From NCBI GenBank assembly GCA_002270565.1, contig NQMI01000019.1, positions 124,001-188,000 of the forward strand: a stretch of DNA of 64,000 nt, written 5' to 3'. Positions 1 to 11,771 of the stretch are shown here, piece after piece. The notes beneath the pieces are model-generated. The model saw only the letters and a list, made by a program, of their open reading frames with translations. It searched no databases and was not told the DNA's origin. The stretch comes from Stenocarpella maydis (Eukaryota > Ascomycota > Sordariomycetes > Diaporthales > Diaporthaceae). The number at the start of each line of letters is the position of its first letter. Position 1 is the stretch's first letter. The position numbers were made by a program, and so were the translations under genes.

Positions 1-1124
1 TGGATCGCGGAGGAGCTAGACTTGGTCGAGATCTCAGTGGTGGCAGTCACCGTCAGAGAAGGCACAGTGACAGTGGTGAAGCCACCCGCCGCGGCCGATT
101 TAGTTGTCGAGGTTGCCTGAGCGGACGAGCTGGACTCAGACTCGGAGGCGGTCTCGACAGCGCTGGTCGCCGAGCCAAGCTGCGTGGAAGCAGAGCCTGA
201 GCTCGAGCCGGTGCTCCCCTCCGGGACGGCACCCAGGATGGCAACCACCGTCTCTCTCGGGAAGCAGCGGAGGCTGACACCGGTGGTCGAGTTAAGCGGC
301 ATAGCCGCGCATACCGTGCCCTCATTGCACCCCACGATATCCCAGGATCCATCGGCGGAACAGTGGGCATACTCTGAGCTGACGCAGGCGTACTGGCCGG
401 GGTTGCATGCCGAGGCCGCGGAGATCTCGGTGAAGGCTGCGTTGAGCCTGATGGCCTCGGCGAGGTTTGATGCGTACTGGGAGGAATTCGCGATCGTCGT
501 CCCCGTGGGAGCGGCAGAGGTGATCACATTTGTCGGGATGAAGTCGTCGGGCGTGCCAGTGGGGGAGGCCTTGCTTGTGGTGGAAGAGGCTGAGGAGCTC
601 GTGACGGTAGGCTCCTGTGAAGTTTCCGAGGCCGTGATCGGGCGGGCAGTCGGTGGGGACTGGAGGGTTTGAGATGCTTGTTGCAAGCTGGACTGGGTCG
701 TGGACTGGTTAGAAGAAGCCAAGTTCACGGCGGGAGAGGCTACAGCTGTGGCGGCTGTGCTCTCGGGCGAGGTCGACGCAGCAGCCTGGACCTGCTCCGA
801 CGAGGCACCGGTCACTTGTGAAGCCCCAGACGACTCGGCAGTTCCCAGCTGGGTGGACGAAGTTTCCGTAGGGCTCTCGGCTGCCTGCTGAGTTGCCCCT
901 ACGAAGCCGGGAAAGGGACTAGTGGCTGCGTTCGTGGCGGAGCCTTGGGGCCGATCGGCTGTCGTCGATGATAAAGATGTGGATGGTTCGTGGCTCGTGG
1001 TACTTGAGTTTGCAAATTGTCTTGGTTGTATGCCAGCTGGGTGTAGGAGCGGGCCCCTCAGAGGACCAGCCTCAACTGTTGCTAACAGCAGCAAACTGCA
1101 AAGGAAACACTGAAGATTCTTCAT
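1..1124 (-). CDS. Secreted Ser/Thr-rich protein with CBM19-like cysteine module (partial, C-terminus off left edge)
   Basis: The start codon is at 1124-1122 and the frame stays open for 374 codons to the window edge, so the C-terminus is missing. Residues 1-19 form a signal peptide with a hydrophobic Leu-rich core, followed by a long Ser/Thr/Ala-rich, probably O-glycosylated stretch to about residue 225. Residues 240-287 carry six cysteines in the pattern C-x6-C-x7-C-x10-C-x5-C-x14-C with conserved GxxxC, GSW and GTVC motifs, resembling fungal chitin-binding CBM19-type modules. A second Ser/Thr/Val-rich linker follows and runs off the edge. The protein is therefore probably cell-wall associated or secreted and may bind chitin. 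The family assignment rests on cysteine spacing recalled from the family. No catalytic domain is visible, but one could lie beyond the edge. No intron is needed. Confidence 0.72.
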   Translation of the reverse strand, partial: MKNLQCFLCSLLLLATVEAGPLRGPLLHPAGIQPRQFANSSTTSHEPSTSLSSTTADRPQGSATNAATSPFPGFVGATQQAAESPTETSSTQLGTAESSGASQVTGASSEQVQAAASTSPESTAATAVASPAVNLASSNQSTTQSSLQQASQTLQSPPTARPITASETSQEPTVTSSSASSTTSKASPTGTPDDFIPTNVITSAAPTGTTIANSSQYASNLAEAIRLNAAFTEISAASACNPGQYACVSSEYAHCSADGSWDIVGCNEGTVCAAMPLNSTTGVSLRCFPRETVVAILGAVPEGSTGSSSGSASTQLGSATSAVETASESESSSSAQATSTTKSAAAGGFTTVTVPSLTVTATTEISTKSSSSAI

Positions 1125-4100
1125 TTCTTATCTTGGGTAAGGAAATAACAGAGTAAAGAGCGACTCTGGGTGCGGTGAGATATCAAGCTACTCCGTGATC
1201 GACAAGGAGTGGAGCTTCAAGAAAGAGGTCGTAAGTTGGTCAGGCCTAAATGCCGGCTCGCAGATGGAACGAGAGTGATGACACAGGCTTCAGAGAATCA
1301 ACGAAGCCATGGACTTGTCATGTAGACTTGAGAGAAGGCGAGTAAAGGTAAGAAATCTCAAAATGATGACTGAAGGCGGACTCAGCCAGCAGCGAACGAA
1401 AGCTCCAAGACAGTATGCTGTAGAAACAAAAAGGAAATGTTTGGAAAGGTCAAAGTAGATTGAAGTGGTTTACCTGGGACCAGACCTTTGGATCTGCAGG
1501 ATACGGCGGACCTTATGTATATAGACGCGGCTTGGGAGGGAAGCGATATGCAGCAGGATGCACGAACGGGTGGCCCACCTTGAAAGTTGGGCAGCCCGGG
1601 GGGGCCCCATGGAGGGTGTGATGGCGGAGCATGACCCGGGAGGAGATTTTTAAGATGAGGCCAGTAATCCAGACCTGCCTGTGTCGATCGCTGAGATCCA
1701 ATGCTCTGGACCTGGTTCCATTTTGGAGGTCGAGGGCTGTCTGGTCGATGGATGTGCTCATGGATGTGCCCATGGGCGTGCGTGGGCAGGCCAGAATGCT
1801 CTCGACAGCAGGGGGCTGATGACCAGGACATGGCCGAGGGGACATGGGGATGTATCCTGAGCAAAGCAGTGTATACGTGAATAGTACGCGCCGGGAGAGA
1901 GAGCAAAGTGCATGAGTTGAGTTGAGTTGTGGTCGAGAGCAGCAGACGCGCGCCAAGTGGTAGATGATTGGAGAGGGACCCACACGCAGGCGGTGCGGCT
2001 CTGGGCCCTGTGAGCGAATCAATGGCGGCCCGCTGGGCGGACCTGAGGCGAGAGAGGGCTTGAAGCTGCAGCCGCCCCTGCGCCTGCTGTCGCCTTTGCC
2101 CTTTTCGGGGTGGCATCAACTGATGCGAGGTAGCACTGATATCTAGTGTATGTACACCAAGAGTCGTGTTCAACGCTGTCACGGCAGATACGTGGGCCTG
2201 ACCAGCAGCGGCCGGCTGCTAGACCACACAGTACAAGCACGTCATACTACGTACTCCATATATAGCCAAGTACGGAGCAGGGCAATAAAGCTAGGCGCGG
2301 TCCCCTTGATCGGACAAGGGAGGCCCTCCTCGATCTGGACCTCGACCTCGACCTCGACCGACCAATGCTATCTCACGCCTGGCATGACCTTATGGAACCT
2401 GGCCCTGCCACTGGCCGCGCAGTCTAATTGGCGAATGCCGGGCCATGCATTATCCAACTCATCGATATCTCCCAGCTGTGGCTGAGCTGTTACAAATAAC
2501 CGCGTTCCCTCGCGGCGCAGAGCCGACTTCGTGTCGTCTCTCGCAAGCCAGCAATGGCGTCTACTGCAACTGCCCCACCCTAGCCGCGGTCGCGTATCCC
2601 AGCGATGAAATCTGGATATAACACGGCCTGGGTGCATTCTGACGTGGCTGTGCCATGCCTACACGAGGTATGCCAGTCAGTGGCCAGTGGTACCCAGATG
2701 GATGGATACCTGCAAAACCCAGAGAGGGGACACGTCGACATTTTCGCGACAGACGAGCTGTCATGTTCATGCTGGCACCGGCTGGTATGTGGGTCTGCGG
2801 TGGTGAGGCTGACGAGCCTGAGGCGACGGCCTGATGTCCCATGTCTTGTCCTCTTCCGAACCGATGGCACATACTTCGGCGGCTGTCGTCGATACCTAGG
2901 CATAGCAGTTCGTCCGAATTTCAGCGCTAAGTATTGTTGGAGAGTGAGCCAAGGGTTGGGGTTCTGTTTTCCCGGCCATGCGGGCAGACGTAGCGCGACA
3001 GAACAGGTCCACATACGACGACGTGCTGCCTGTCATGATCCCGCCCAAGATCCCTACGTAGGTATTCCAAGGCATAGGCAGTGAGATATTGTATGAAAAT
3101 CAGCATCGTTCGCCCGGAATTACTCATCTCTCTTCGCTGTCCTGAATTTCGGTACGGTGCCATATCATCAACCTCTTCAAGATAGAGTCCGTCCATCCCG
3201 GCCGATGTACCATGCCAGGCGGACTGACTATCTAGTGTATGTACTTAAAAGGTAGACTGGATACTACGTACACCAGCAACTGTGACAGCAGTGGCACTCG
3301 AGAACAGCAACAACCCACAGACAACAAGATTAAAAGCTAGAGTTCGTCATCACTACTCGGCACCATCCAAGGCAGAGGGACCAAAGAACATGAAGAGCAG
3401 GGAGGAATTGAGAGGGCCGTCGCAAAAAGCATTCTCCGGCCCCGGGGCCTGAAACGGACTAGCGCCATCAGGCTAGCCTCTCTTGTCGGTCTGATTTGAT
3501 GCTGATCCTGGAGTTGCCGGGCATGTACTATGTACACTCCGTACTGCTAGTGTGTACGCAGTAGAGCTGGGACTGGCCAGGCTGACAGGCTGAGAGCGAG
3601 GAGCTGCAGTGGGTGTGCATCTTCTCCCTTGACCTGCAAACCTGCTGCACGGGCATTTTTCCATAATCACTCTCGCCTTGACACATACCATACATACTAC
3701 ATGCCCTTTTGGCTGGCCCTGCCCGTATCTCTGAAATACCAGAGTCATCAATGAAACCCGCCCATCCTTTTCTCGCCATTGACAACACTCCGATTCTCCC
3801 GCCTGCTGCTGCTTCTGCCTCCGTTTCTGCCTCTGTTGCTGCTGCTGCGGGTCCTGGTCCAAACTCAACCGCTGATGAGCTAAGCCAGGTAGTCCAACAT
3901 CCCTCCAGAGCCAGAGCCAGCCTTCCGAAGCCAGAGCCAGAGCACACGGCACTAGTCAGCCAGAGCCTGGGTCTACCGTCTACTTAGCCGTTAGCCGTAG
4001 GTGGTCGGTCGGTCCAGTTTGCGGTTTGACGAGTCTTCCTGGCTGCACTGGGCGGAAAAAAGAGCACTGTGAAGAGATCCAGTCCCGTCCAGTCGACTGG

Positions 4101-4303
4101 CAGTCCAGCAAAACCACCCCCCCATTTTCCCCCATCCCCCGTCTGCCACGGCCGACGCGACAACAGCGCGACGAAGCTACATTTTTCCCCCGGCCTTGTC
4201 ATCATCAAAATTCATTCCGCCTAGGCCCCTGCCCCCCACCTCCGCCCTGCATCACCGCACCGCACCGCACCGCACCGCATCGCATCGCGACCGGCCCACG
4301 ACA
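1125..4303. other. Gene-free 3.2-kb region upstream of two divergent genes
   Basis: The region between the divergently transcribed CBM19-like gene and the Pro/Gln-rich nuclear protein gene has several overlapping open frames on both strands, but none shows a recognisable domain or convincing exon structure. It most likely holds the two promoters and long 5' UTRs. A pentanucleotide (ACCGC) repeat lies in the presumed 5' UTR of the rightward gene at about 4256-4280. Confidence 0.5.
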
Positions 4304-7300
4304 ATGGCCTCGCCTGCCGATGCCGTCGTTGTCCCACAGCCCAACGGCCTTGCAGACCCCGAGCCCCAGTCACATCCCCAACCCGCCGACGGCTCCCAAC
4401 CCGCCGATCCATCTGCGAAGCGGAAGCGCGAGGCCACCGACGATGGCTCCGCCGAGCCAAGCATCAACGGCAACGGCAATAGCAACACCAAGCACGACCA
4501 CGATCACGACACCGCCGACGCCGACCACGCCAGCCACAATGGCGATCAAGATACCAAAGAAGCCAAGCCCAAACTCAACCGCGACCGACCCTTACGCGAT
4601 GAAAGCTCCCTGATTCGCGACTATTTCACTGTCCTACAGAGGTACGCGCCCGCTGGCCCTTCGCTATCCACTTCACATCCATCCCATCCCTTCCCTGACC
4701 ACCCTTCAATTGCAACCCTTGAGCTGCTGGGCTGCTCACGCACCACGTGTGTACAACTCGCGTGCTTACCTGCAAGGCTAGACACGATACAACGCCCTCC
4801 ATCCTGAAGCGACCGCTGCCAGAAGCATCTGCCACTGAGGAGCGCCAGCCCAAGCGACAAAAATCCGACGATGACTCCAAGGCCCTCTGTATCGAGGACA
4901 AGGTCGGGCAGCACTCCTACAAGCTTCTCGACCAGCTCGTCCTCGACCTCAAGCACGCCATCCAGGACAGGATAGCCGAGATGCGAGCCGCCCAGTCTGC
5001 CGACGCTGCCAACTTTGACGAGGAAGCCCTGATGCAACTGACAAACTTCCGGGAGACCGCCATGGCATTGCACAGTCGAGAGATGTCATATCCTGAGGCT
5101 CCCCCACCTGCTGCGAGAGACGGCCCTTCGGCCCTCGACGATGTTGCACAGGGGCTATCGGATGGCAGCTCCGTGCTGACCGTCTTCGGAAACGCGCACC
5201 AGCCCAGAACCCTGTTCTCTAGTCTGCCCAAGAAGACGATAGACCCGGACCACCCCGAGGGCGCTGTCAAGCCTCTGTCTGACGTGCGACTGCCCAACGG
5301 TGTCTCCATGACCACAGTGCTCCCATCAGCCTCAGCCGAGAAGCCGGCCCGTGTCTCTACTCTCGGCGAGCTGTTCCCATCACCCGCCAACCTGCCGCCC
5401 TTGCAACCGCCAAAGGCCCCCAAAACCACGACCAAGAGCAAGATCTTGGGCTTTTACCACCCGGAATTGGCAGAACGGTCAAGGTACAGGCAAGGCTCTT
5501 ATTTCTCGGCCGACCTGACAACTGGCGTCTGGCTCGACTACAGCAATGCGACACCGCCGTCCAAGAACAAGTCGCGCCAACGTGAGCGTACCATGAGCCT
5601 GGCGGGCCAGAAGCCCTCGACGGCTGACGTGGAAATGACCGAGATGGAGGCTCTCTTCCGCGGTGCCTTTTCCAGCTTTGCGCCCGAGAAGGATGATAGT
5701 GGTGCCATAGTCTCGTCTGGCGAGGTCGCCCGCATCTGGTACCAGCGCCATGGACACAGGTACATGGAGCAGATGATCGAGTCCGAGCTGGCAGGAGAGG
5801 AGGCGGAGGGTGTGGATGACGCATTTGCTCCTCCGCCGATCGACGAGGACCAAATCGCCGATATCGTGGAGAAGTGGGATGACAGCCTGGTCGACCCAGC
5901 CCTGACCATTGACGATGTGTTGGGCAAGAAATCGGACGAGGAGAAGGAAGTTGATGATACCCTCCAGGAAATCTCAGATCTCATCGAGACGCTGTCTTCC
6001 TACCAGAGAAACCGCAATATGACACTGCCAACCAGCCAGAACCGGAACTCGGCAGATCCTGCCAAGGCTGACATGCTCAACGGGCCCCTGGCCCAGGAGC
6101 CTACAGATGAGGAACGGGATATCTACCAGATGTTGAAGGACCAGCTGGCTACCATAATCCAGACTTTGCCCCCCTACGCCGTGGCACGGTTGAACTCGGA
6201 CAAGCTCGAGGAGTTGAACGTCAGCACGAAGCTCGAGATCCGCAGCGACGTCTTCAGGGGCATCTTGGAGGAGGACACATCTGCCAGGCCCCGGCACCAC
6301 TCGCAAGCCGGGCAGGGGGCTCAAACGCCTCGACAGCCGCAGCGCACGCCGAGCTTCCATAGCACCACGGCATACCAAGGCCAGCCTTACAATCGCCCAT
6401 ACCAACCGCAAAACCAGACACCAGTCCCGATCCCCAACCATTACCAGCCGCAGGCGCGGCCGCCGATGCCTCCGAACTTCTCGCGGCAGGTATCTACTCC
6501 CATGCAAGGCATGACGCCCCAACAACACCGGCCGGTCGCCGGACAGCCTTTCGCACGACCCAACGGATACACCCCACAGCCAATGCAGCAGGGGAGACCG
6601 TATGGCACCCCCACGGCCGTACCGCCGTTCCAGGCCACTCCCAGCCAGCCGCGCATGGCGGCTGGCTACCCGGGAGGCCCCCAGCCCGGTACGCCTGGAC
6701 AGAGGTACCCTCCAGGATATACTGGCTACAACGCGCAACAGCCGCAGCCGGGAATGCAGCCCCAATACCACCAGCAGGCTGCCAGCTTCCCTTCTCACAT
6801 GAATGGTGCAGGCTCGGTTCCCCCGCGCACAATGTCACCACAGGTACCTCCGTACCAAGCTGGACAGAGCTACTCGCCTCGCCCGGTACAGCAGCCGGTG
6901 CCACGGGGACAGCCTTACGGCACTCCGGGTCAATCAGGTGGGCACCCGGGTGTCCCCCGCTACCCTTCTAATGGAATGCCACAAAACACACCCCACAGCC
7001 CCGCAACCGCCAGTGGCCAGGGCGGATGGGCGAACCCAATGTCCCCACAGCGCCAGTACGAACAACAACTGCAAGCTAGAAACCAGGCGACGGCGCGCAT
7101 GAATGCGTTTAGCGACAAGATCCAGAACCATGGTGTTGCGGGCCTGGGCGGAATTGGCCTGGGAGGCACGCCCGGCCATGTGAGGGCCAGCATCCCGGGA
7201 GGGATGGGCCAGTCGTCTCCGAGCCCTAGGCCCCCCTCTGCTGCAGGAGGCTTGAACGGTGTCCCTCAGCCATCGCCAAGCCCGGCCTCGGTACCGGGTG

Positions 7301-7353
7301 CGACGCCGTCCCCAGCACCGGCAACGGCCTCACAGCCCCAGGCGCCGGCTTAG
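4304..7353 (+). CDS. Large Pro/Gln-rich nuclear protein, family not recognised (possible transcription or chromatin cofactor)
   Basis: Two exons, 4304-4641 and 4782-7353, join through a GT-AG intron of 140 bp and give a 969-aa product. The N-terminal 110 residues are hydrophilic with a basic KRKRE cluster that could be a nuclear localisation signal. A conserved-looking block spans the splice junction (DESSLIRDYFTVLQR then HDTTPSILKRPLPE), followed by a second basic motif (PKRQK). The middle (about 150-420) is acidic and contains a helical segment. Around 455-510 there is another ordered block (DEERDIYQMLKDQLATIIQTLP). The remaining C-terminus is low-complexity, rich in Pro, Gln, Gly and Tyr, as in activation or scaffold domains. 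I do not recognise the family. A nuclear role is inferred only from composition and the basic motifs. The start is the ATG after the pentanucleotide repeat; an upstream in-frame ATG at 4196 would encode a low-complexity extension. Confidence 0.78.
4642..4781 (+). other. Intron of the Pro/Gln-rich nuclear protein gene
   Basis: The donor GTACGC and acceptor GCTAG restore the frame from LQR to HDTTPS. Without splicing, the first exon's frame stops within the intron. Confidence 0.75.
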
Positions 7354-7891
7354 AACGTCGGTTTGTGTCTGCTGCGTATCCAGCAGGTCAAGTGGGCGGG
7401 CGGGGGTGTGGTGGCAGGTTTTCCTGGTATATGAAAGATGGCTAGGGTGCTATCTGTTTCGAAGAGGGGGAGGGGCGGGCCAGCTCGCGCAACAGGCATA
7501 CATTTACACTTGTGCACACAAACAGGCATCGTTCGTGGGTCTTGTTTCAATAAGTTCTGCTCCCAACATCTTTTAAGCCTTGGGCATCTGCCTCTTGTCA
7601 CAGTACGGAGCAGCAGGAACTTTTTTTTTTCTCCGGCCTTCGCTGGAGCGCCAAGGGAGTAGTAGGCTGGAGTTTACGGTTCAGATAAACCTGATGGTCG
7701 GGAGGGAGGGGGGTCCTTTTATTTCATACCCCAGCTCATGTAAGAGACGAATTTGGTGGCTTGACGATGCAGAGCTCCGTCAATTACTCAGTGCTCCGTA
7801 TAGACAAGGGATTCAAAAGAGAATATGTTACATTGCTATTTTTACTGGCAACTTGGAGAAATGCGTGTGCGATTCGTAGAAATGTGATGTT

Positions 7892-7920
7892 TGTGTGTGT
7901 GTGTGTGTGTGTGCGCGCGC
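7892..7920. repeat. (TG)n/(GC)n microsatellite
   Basis: An uninterrupted TG run of about 11 units passes directly into a short GC alternation. It is non-coding. Confidence 0.9.
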
Positions 7921-8405
7921 AGACCGAGATCCCCCAATTGCGTACATACCGAGAGGGGGGAGGAAATCCACTCGCCCCGTCACGCGGCCGCCGACTCGGA
8001 CTCGGCCTCGGCAACGAACCCCTGCAGTGGCCCGGGAGGAGCGTCATCGATCTCCAAACGGCCGGCGGTGCAAGTCAGACAGACACTAGGGCGGCAGGGC
8101 GGCAGGGCGGCAGGGGGCGGAAGGCCAAGGGGGGGGGGAGACTGACCGGCCGACCGACCGACCCACCACCACCGATAGCAGTCTGCGTACAGCGAACGAA
8201 CGCACACCATGGAACCTACCTTCCTGCTCTGTCGTCCAGAGCTTCCTCGGGCGCGCAGACGGGTTCACCGACACGAATTATTGACATGAGGACGAGAACA
8301 TCTCTTGGTCTCTGGTCTATCATCCTGAGAATACATAGGGACCCATATGAGTGTACCTCGAGCCTGCAGAAAAATTGGGCAGTTATTAAGCTAATTGGAT
8401 TGTTC

Positions 8406-8447
8406 ATATACATATATATATACACACACACATATATATATATGTCT
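8406..8447. repeat. TA/CA dinucleotide microsatellite
   Basis: Alternating TA, then CA, then TA units lie in the convergent intergenic region. It is non-coding. Confidence 0.85.
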
Positions 8448-8813
8448 TTGGACTGAGAAACTATTGATTGGCAAGGCGATATTGATTCTTTACAAGACTG
8501 CGGTCGAGTGGGGAGGCGGAGAGACCAATCAAAGGCATACATACGGGCACATGCATGTGATGAACAACGGCAGGTTGGACTCGACAGGAGATTCTTATCT
8601 ATCTGTAACGCCAGCTGTGCACATGTGAATGATTCTATGGATCTTGTACAGAAAAGAGGGGTATCATTATCGGAGCCTGCATTCAATATCTAGCTTTTTT
8701 TGGGGGGGGAAGGGGGTGGCGGCGCTTGCGTCTACCGGGCCGTCACCTTCCAAAGGATCGACACCGGGGACGGGAGGGGGAGGGGGAGGGGACAAAGCCC
8801 TTCCTCGGTCTAT

Positions 8814-10169
8814 TCACGCCCGGCCCCCTGCCCTGGAGAGCTCGAGTGCGAGCAGCTTCTCCTTCTCCGAGGACTCCTTGTACTCGACGATGATATGCCT
8901 CAGCTCGAAGAGGACCTCGATGCAGATGAGGGCGATGATGATCTTCTCGAGGTAGGCGCCGTGGTCGGTGTCGTACATCTCGCGCATGACGGTGGCCATC
9001 TCCTGGGCGTAGTCCATACGCTGGTTGAGCAGCTTGATGCGGTCGAGGACGTCGAGGGCCTTGCCGGCCTGGTCATAGTTCTGCTCCAGGCGCAGCTCCG
9101 AGTCCTGGTCCCAGAACATGTCGGGCAGCGAGTCGGTCAGCTCCGAGTAGAGGTTCAGCTGGGACCGCAGCTCCAGCAGCTCGCCGGTGCGCTGCAGGAT
9201 GAACTTCTTGCTCACGGTCAGCCGGCCCTCGAGCAGCTGGGCGGGTATGTCCTTTGTCCTCTTGAAGTAGGCGCTCAGCAGGGCCTCGAGGAAGGCGATC
9301 TTTGTGCTGCGGGCTAGCCCCGAGGAGAAGGCGATCTTGGCCAGGGTGGGGTAGTAGATGGCCCCGTCGGCGCCGGCGGTGGGGTCCTCGGCGGGCTGCT
9401 TGGTGCCAAGTATGACCTTGTCGCCCCGCATGGTGCTGGTGGCCATGGTGTGGTTGGTCTCGAAGCTGAGGCTCTCGCGCTCGGCCGAGTCGAGGTCGTG
9501 GTTGTGGGCGGCGCGCAGCAGGGTGCCCTGGGCCATGTTGATGCCGACGTCGGCCGGCAGCCCCCAGGTGACGACGGTGCCCGAGGGGAAGACGAAGACG
9601 TCGCCGTGGTCGCCGGCGCCGAGGGTGCGTGCGTGCACGACGTCGGCCGTGTCGAACTCGAGCCCGTCCGGGTCGAGCTGGTAGCAGTGCTCGGTGAGGA
9701 TGCGGACCACCATGTCCATGTCAAAGGACTCGGCAACGCATATGGCCCTGATCTTTGTGCTGGCGTCGTCGTCGTCGGGAGGGTCGGCCTCGGGCCCTCG
9801 GCCCTCGACGCCGGCGCTGCCGGGCTTGCGGCCGGGCCTCTGGGCGATGCTGACGACGCGGCGGAGCGGGTTGCTCAGGGACTTCTTGGGAGGGGGGGCT
9901 GCTGCTGCGGCGGGCGGCTTTGCAGGCTTCTTCCGGCTGCTCGAGCGTGCGGGGGTGGTCTGGGCGTCTGGGAGGGCATCCTCGCCATCGACGGCCTCCT
10001 TGGCCAGCAGCGGGTTTGAGGTGAAGAAGGAGCGCTGCCGAGGCCGGAAGACAGGCGAGGTCTGGTGAAAGGAGCGCAGCAGGGGCCGCGGGGCGGAGGA
10101 GGACGGCCTGGCGCTGGAGTGCAGGCCACGGCGGAGGCCGGCGGCTAGCTCTCGTTGAGGGATGCGCAT
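8814..10169 (-). CDS. Mitochondrial RMND1/Mrx10-type DUF155 protein
   Basis: A single exon of 451 aa from the chosen start. An in-frame ATG 30 codons upstream exists, but the sequence from 10169 (MRIPQRELAAGLRRGL, then Arg/Ser-rich with no acidic residues for about 45 aa) looks like a mitochondrial presequence, so this start is preferred. A disordered Ser/Pro/Lys segment follows. The DUF155 (Rmd1/Sif2) domain occupies roughly the C-terminal two thirds: it begins at IRAICVAESFD and includes GDVFVFPSGTVVTWG and the helical block with DMFWDQDSELRLEQNYDQ. A single C-terminal membrane segment (IIIALICIEVLF) is followed by a short charged tail. Members such as yeast Mrx10 and human RMND1 are inner-membrane proteins that support mitochondrial translation. 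This assignment is strong at family level; the exact role is inferred. Confidence 0.88.
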   Translation of the reverse strand: MRIPQRELAAGLRRGLHSSARPSSSAPRPLLRSFHQTSPVFRPRQRSFFTSNPLLAKEAVDGEDALPDAQTTPARSSSRKKPAKPPAAAAAPPPKKSLSNPLRRVVSIAQRPGRKPGSAGVEGRGPEADPPDDDDASTKIRAICVAESFDMDMVVRILTEHCYQLDPDGLEFDTADVVHARTLGAGDHGDVFVFPSGTVVTWGLPADVGINMAQGTLLRAAHNHDLDSAERESLSFETNHTMATSTMRGDKVILGTKQPAEDPTAGADGAIYYPTLAKIAFSSGLARSTKIAFLEALLSAYFKRTKDIPAQLLEGRLTVSKKFILQRTGELLELRSQLNLYSELTDSLPDMFWDQDSELRLEQNYDQAGKALDVLDRIKLLNQRMDYAQEMATVMREMYDTDHGAYLEKIIIALICIEVLFELRHIIVEYKESSEKEKLLALELSRAGGRA

Positions 10170-11771
10170 GGTGGTTGAGGTGACGAAGCCCTTGAAGCCA
10201 TTGAGGGAAAGGGAGGAGGGCACGGACGGCAGAGGCTGGGATTCCCAGCGACAAGCCAAAGAGAGGCGACACGCGGGCAGGCGAGGCTATGCGGTGAGGT
10301 GGTGATGTGAAAATGGTTCGAGGTTTGCCAGGCCTGACGTCGTGCTTGGAAAAACAAAAAGGGTCTTATCGTTATCGGGAGCCAGGCCCTGGAGTGGGGC
10401 GCCCAGACCGGGACATCTGGGCTCTGGCCAACCACATAACATGGCCCTCCTTCAGCCAGCATCCTCTGCTGAGAGACTAGTGTACACTACTAGGTCGCGT
10501 AGTGCTGGTAATGTTAGTACCTGCGGGGTATTGCTTGGTTATAGTGTACCGTGGTAGAGTCCCAGGTGGGAATTTGTTCCTCGTTGGCTGTATACTACAT
10601 ACCGCGTTCTGTATATATGTGCATTGCTCCACATAAATTATTGAACACGAAGCCAAGGCATGGGCCGATTCGGCAACAGAGACAATTCCTCACTGCCCAA
10701 CAACACTGGGCCGGCAATCGACAACCGAGGGCTTCCCGGGGCGGCCACTACGTCAGCTCGCATTGGAGCTCGACTGGGAGTGTAGACTTTTAGGGGTCCA
10801 GTGCGGGGCTGGGCGGGGGAGCACTGCAGCCAGCTTATACTACGTATGTATGCAACGCCTCATTAGTTAGTATTAGGGGGGCATCATGGACGACTAGAAT
10901 GGCCAGACGGGCAGTCCGTCGGTCAGTCGGTGGCTGCAAATACTTTAATGCGGCACGGAACGGAACGGCTCCAGTCTGCAATGCGCCATGGCCTGATACA
11001 ATATCGTACGTTTGGAAATCAACCAACCCCGTTGACCACGGCCCGTGATTGCCCTGGGCCTGTGTGTGACCTGTACTATGCACACTATATACCTAGGGAT
11101 ACGGAGTATACTATGTATGTCCTGCGCGGCATGCAAGAAGGGTCGGCCCAGTAGTGTAAACACAGCGTGTGATGGTGCCCCCCAGAGCCCCCCATTCTCA
11201 ACCCCAGGATCGAGATGACGGCCTGAGACCAAAAAGCGGGGTCTCCACCTCTCCCGTGTTGTGTGTGTGTGTGCATGTGTGTGATGATGATGCATCCTTA
11301 ATTCGCCTATGGGCTTGACTTGTCAGAGAGGGCGCGTGTGGTCACACCACTCTTGCAGCCACTCCACAGCCCAACCCGGGCCACCCTCCCACCTTAATCC
11401 TCTTGTGGGCAACCCAAAGCAACCTCATGATGCCTCACCCCACTCTCTGAGACCAGCAGCCGCATTGCATGTCGTCACCGTTCCTATACCCTTTGTCTGA
11501 GCTGCCATACCTACTTTCTGTGCCAGTGCCCGTGCCTGTAAGCCCAGACCCTCCTGCCCCCTAGTCGCCGTCTTATATGAACTCCGTTTTTGCTTCCCTC
11601 TCCGCATGTGTGTGCTTGTTCTGAGCTTGCTCTCCTTCATCCCCACATGACAAGGCTCGTGTGAGACGGATATGGTGGAATCGTGAGCCAGGACAGAATT
11701 CCCTTGCTACCGGCCCGACCCGACCTCGTTTATCTCCCCATCTACCTAGTCCATCTCACCACAACCACACA
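10170..11771. other. Divergent promoter region, gene-free
   Basis: The region separates the leftward DUF155 gene from the rightward tubulin cofactor gene. It carries a copy of the 9-mer TACGGAGTA at 11100-11108, and CT-rich tracts near 11700-11770 that suit a fungal promoter/5' UTR. No coding sequence was recognised. Confidence 0.55.

Larger units (their letters stand above)
7354..8813. other. Convergent intergenic region with microsatellites
   Basis: This lies between the 3' ends of two convergent genes and should hold both 3' UTRs. It contains a TG/GC dinucleotide run, a GGCGGCAG-type tandem repeat near 8090-8117, and alternating TA/CA runs. No gene was seen. Confidence 0.6.

Noticed and set aside
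1382..2182. 266-codon open frame on the minus strand
   Set aside because: There are competing frames in the same interval and low-complexity composition. No domain or splice pattern is visible, and it lies in the likely promoter of the CBM19-like gene.
2580..3084. Open frames of 144-159 codons on both strands
   Set aside because: They overlap on opposite strands with no recognisable motif, and each would need an isolated promoter. Probably chance.
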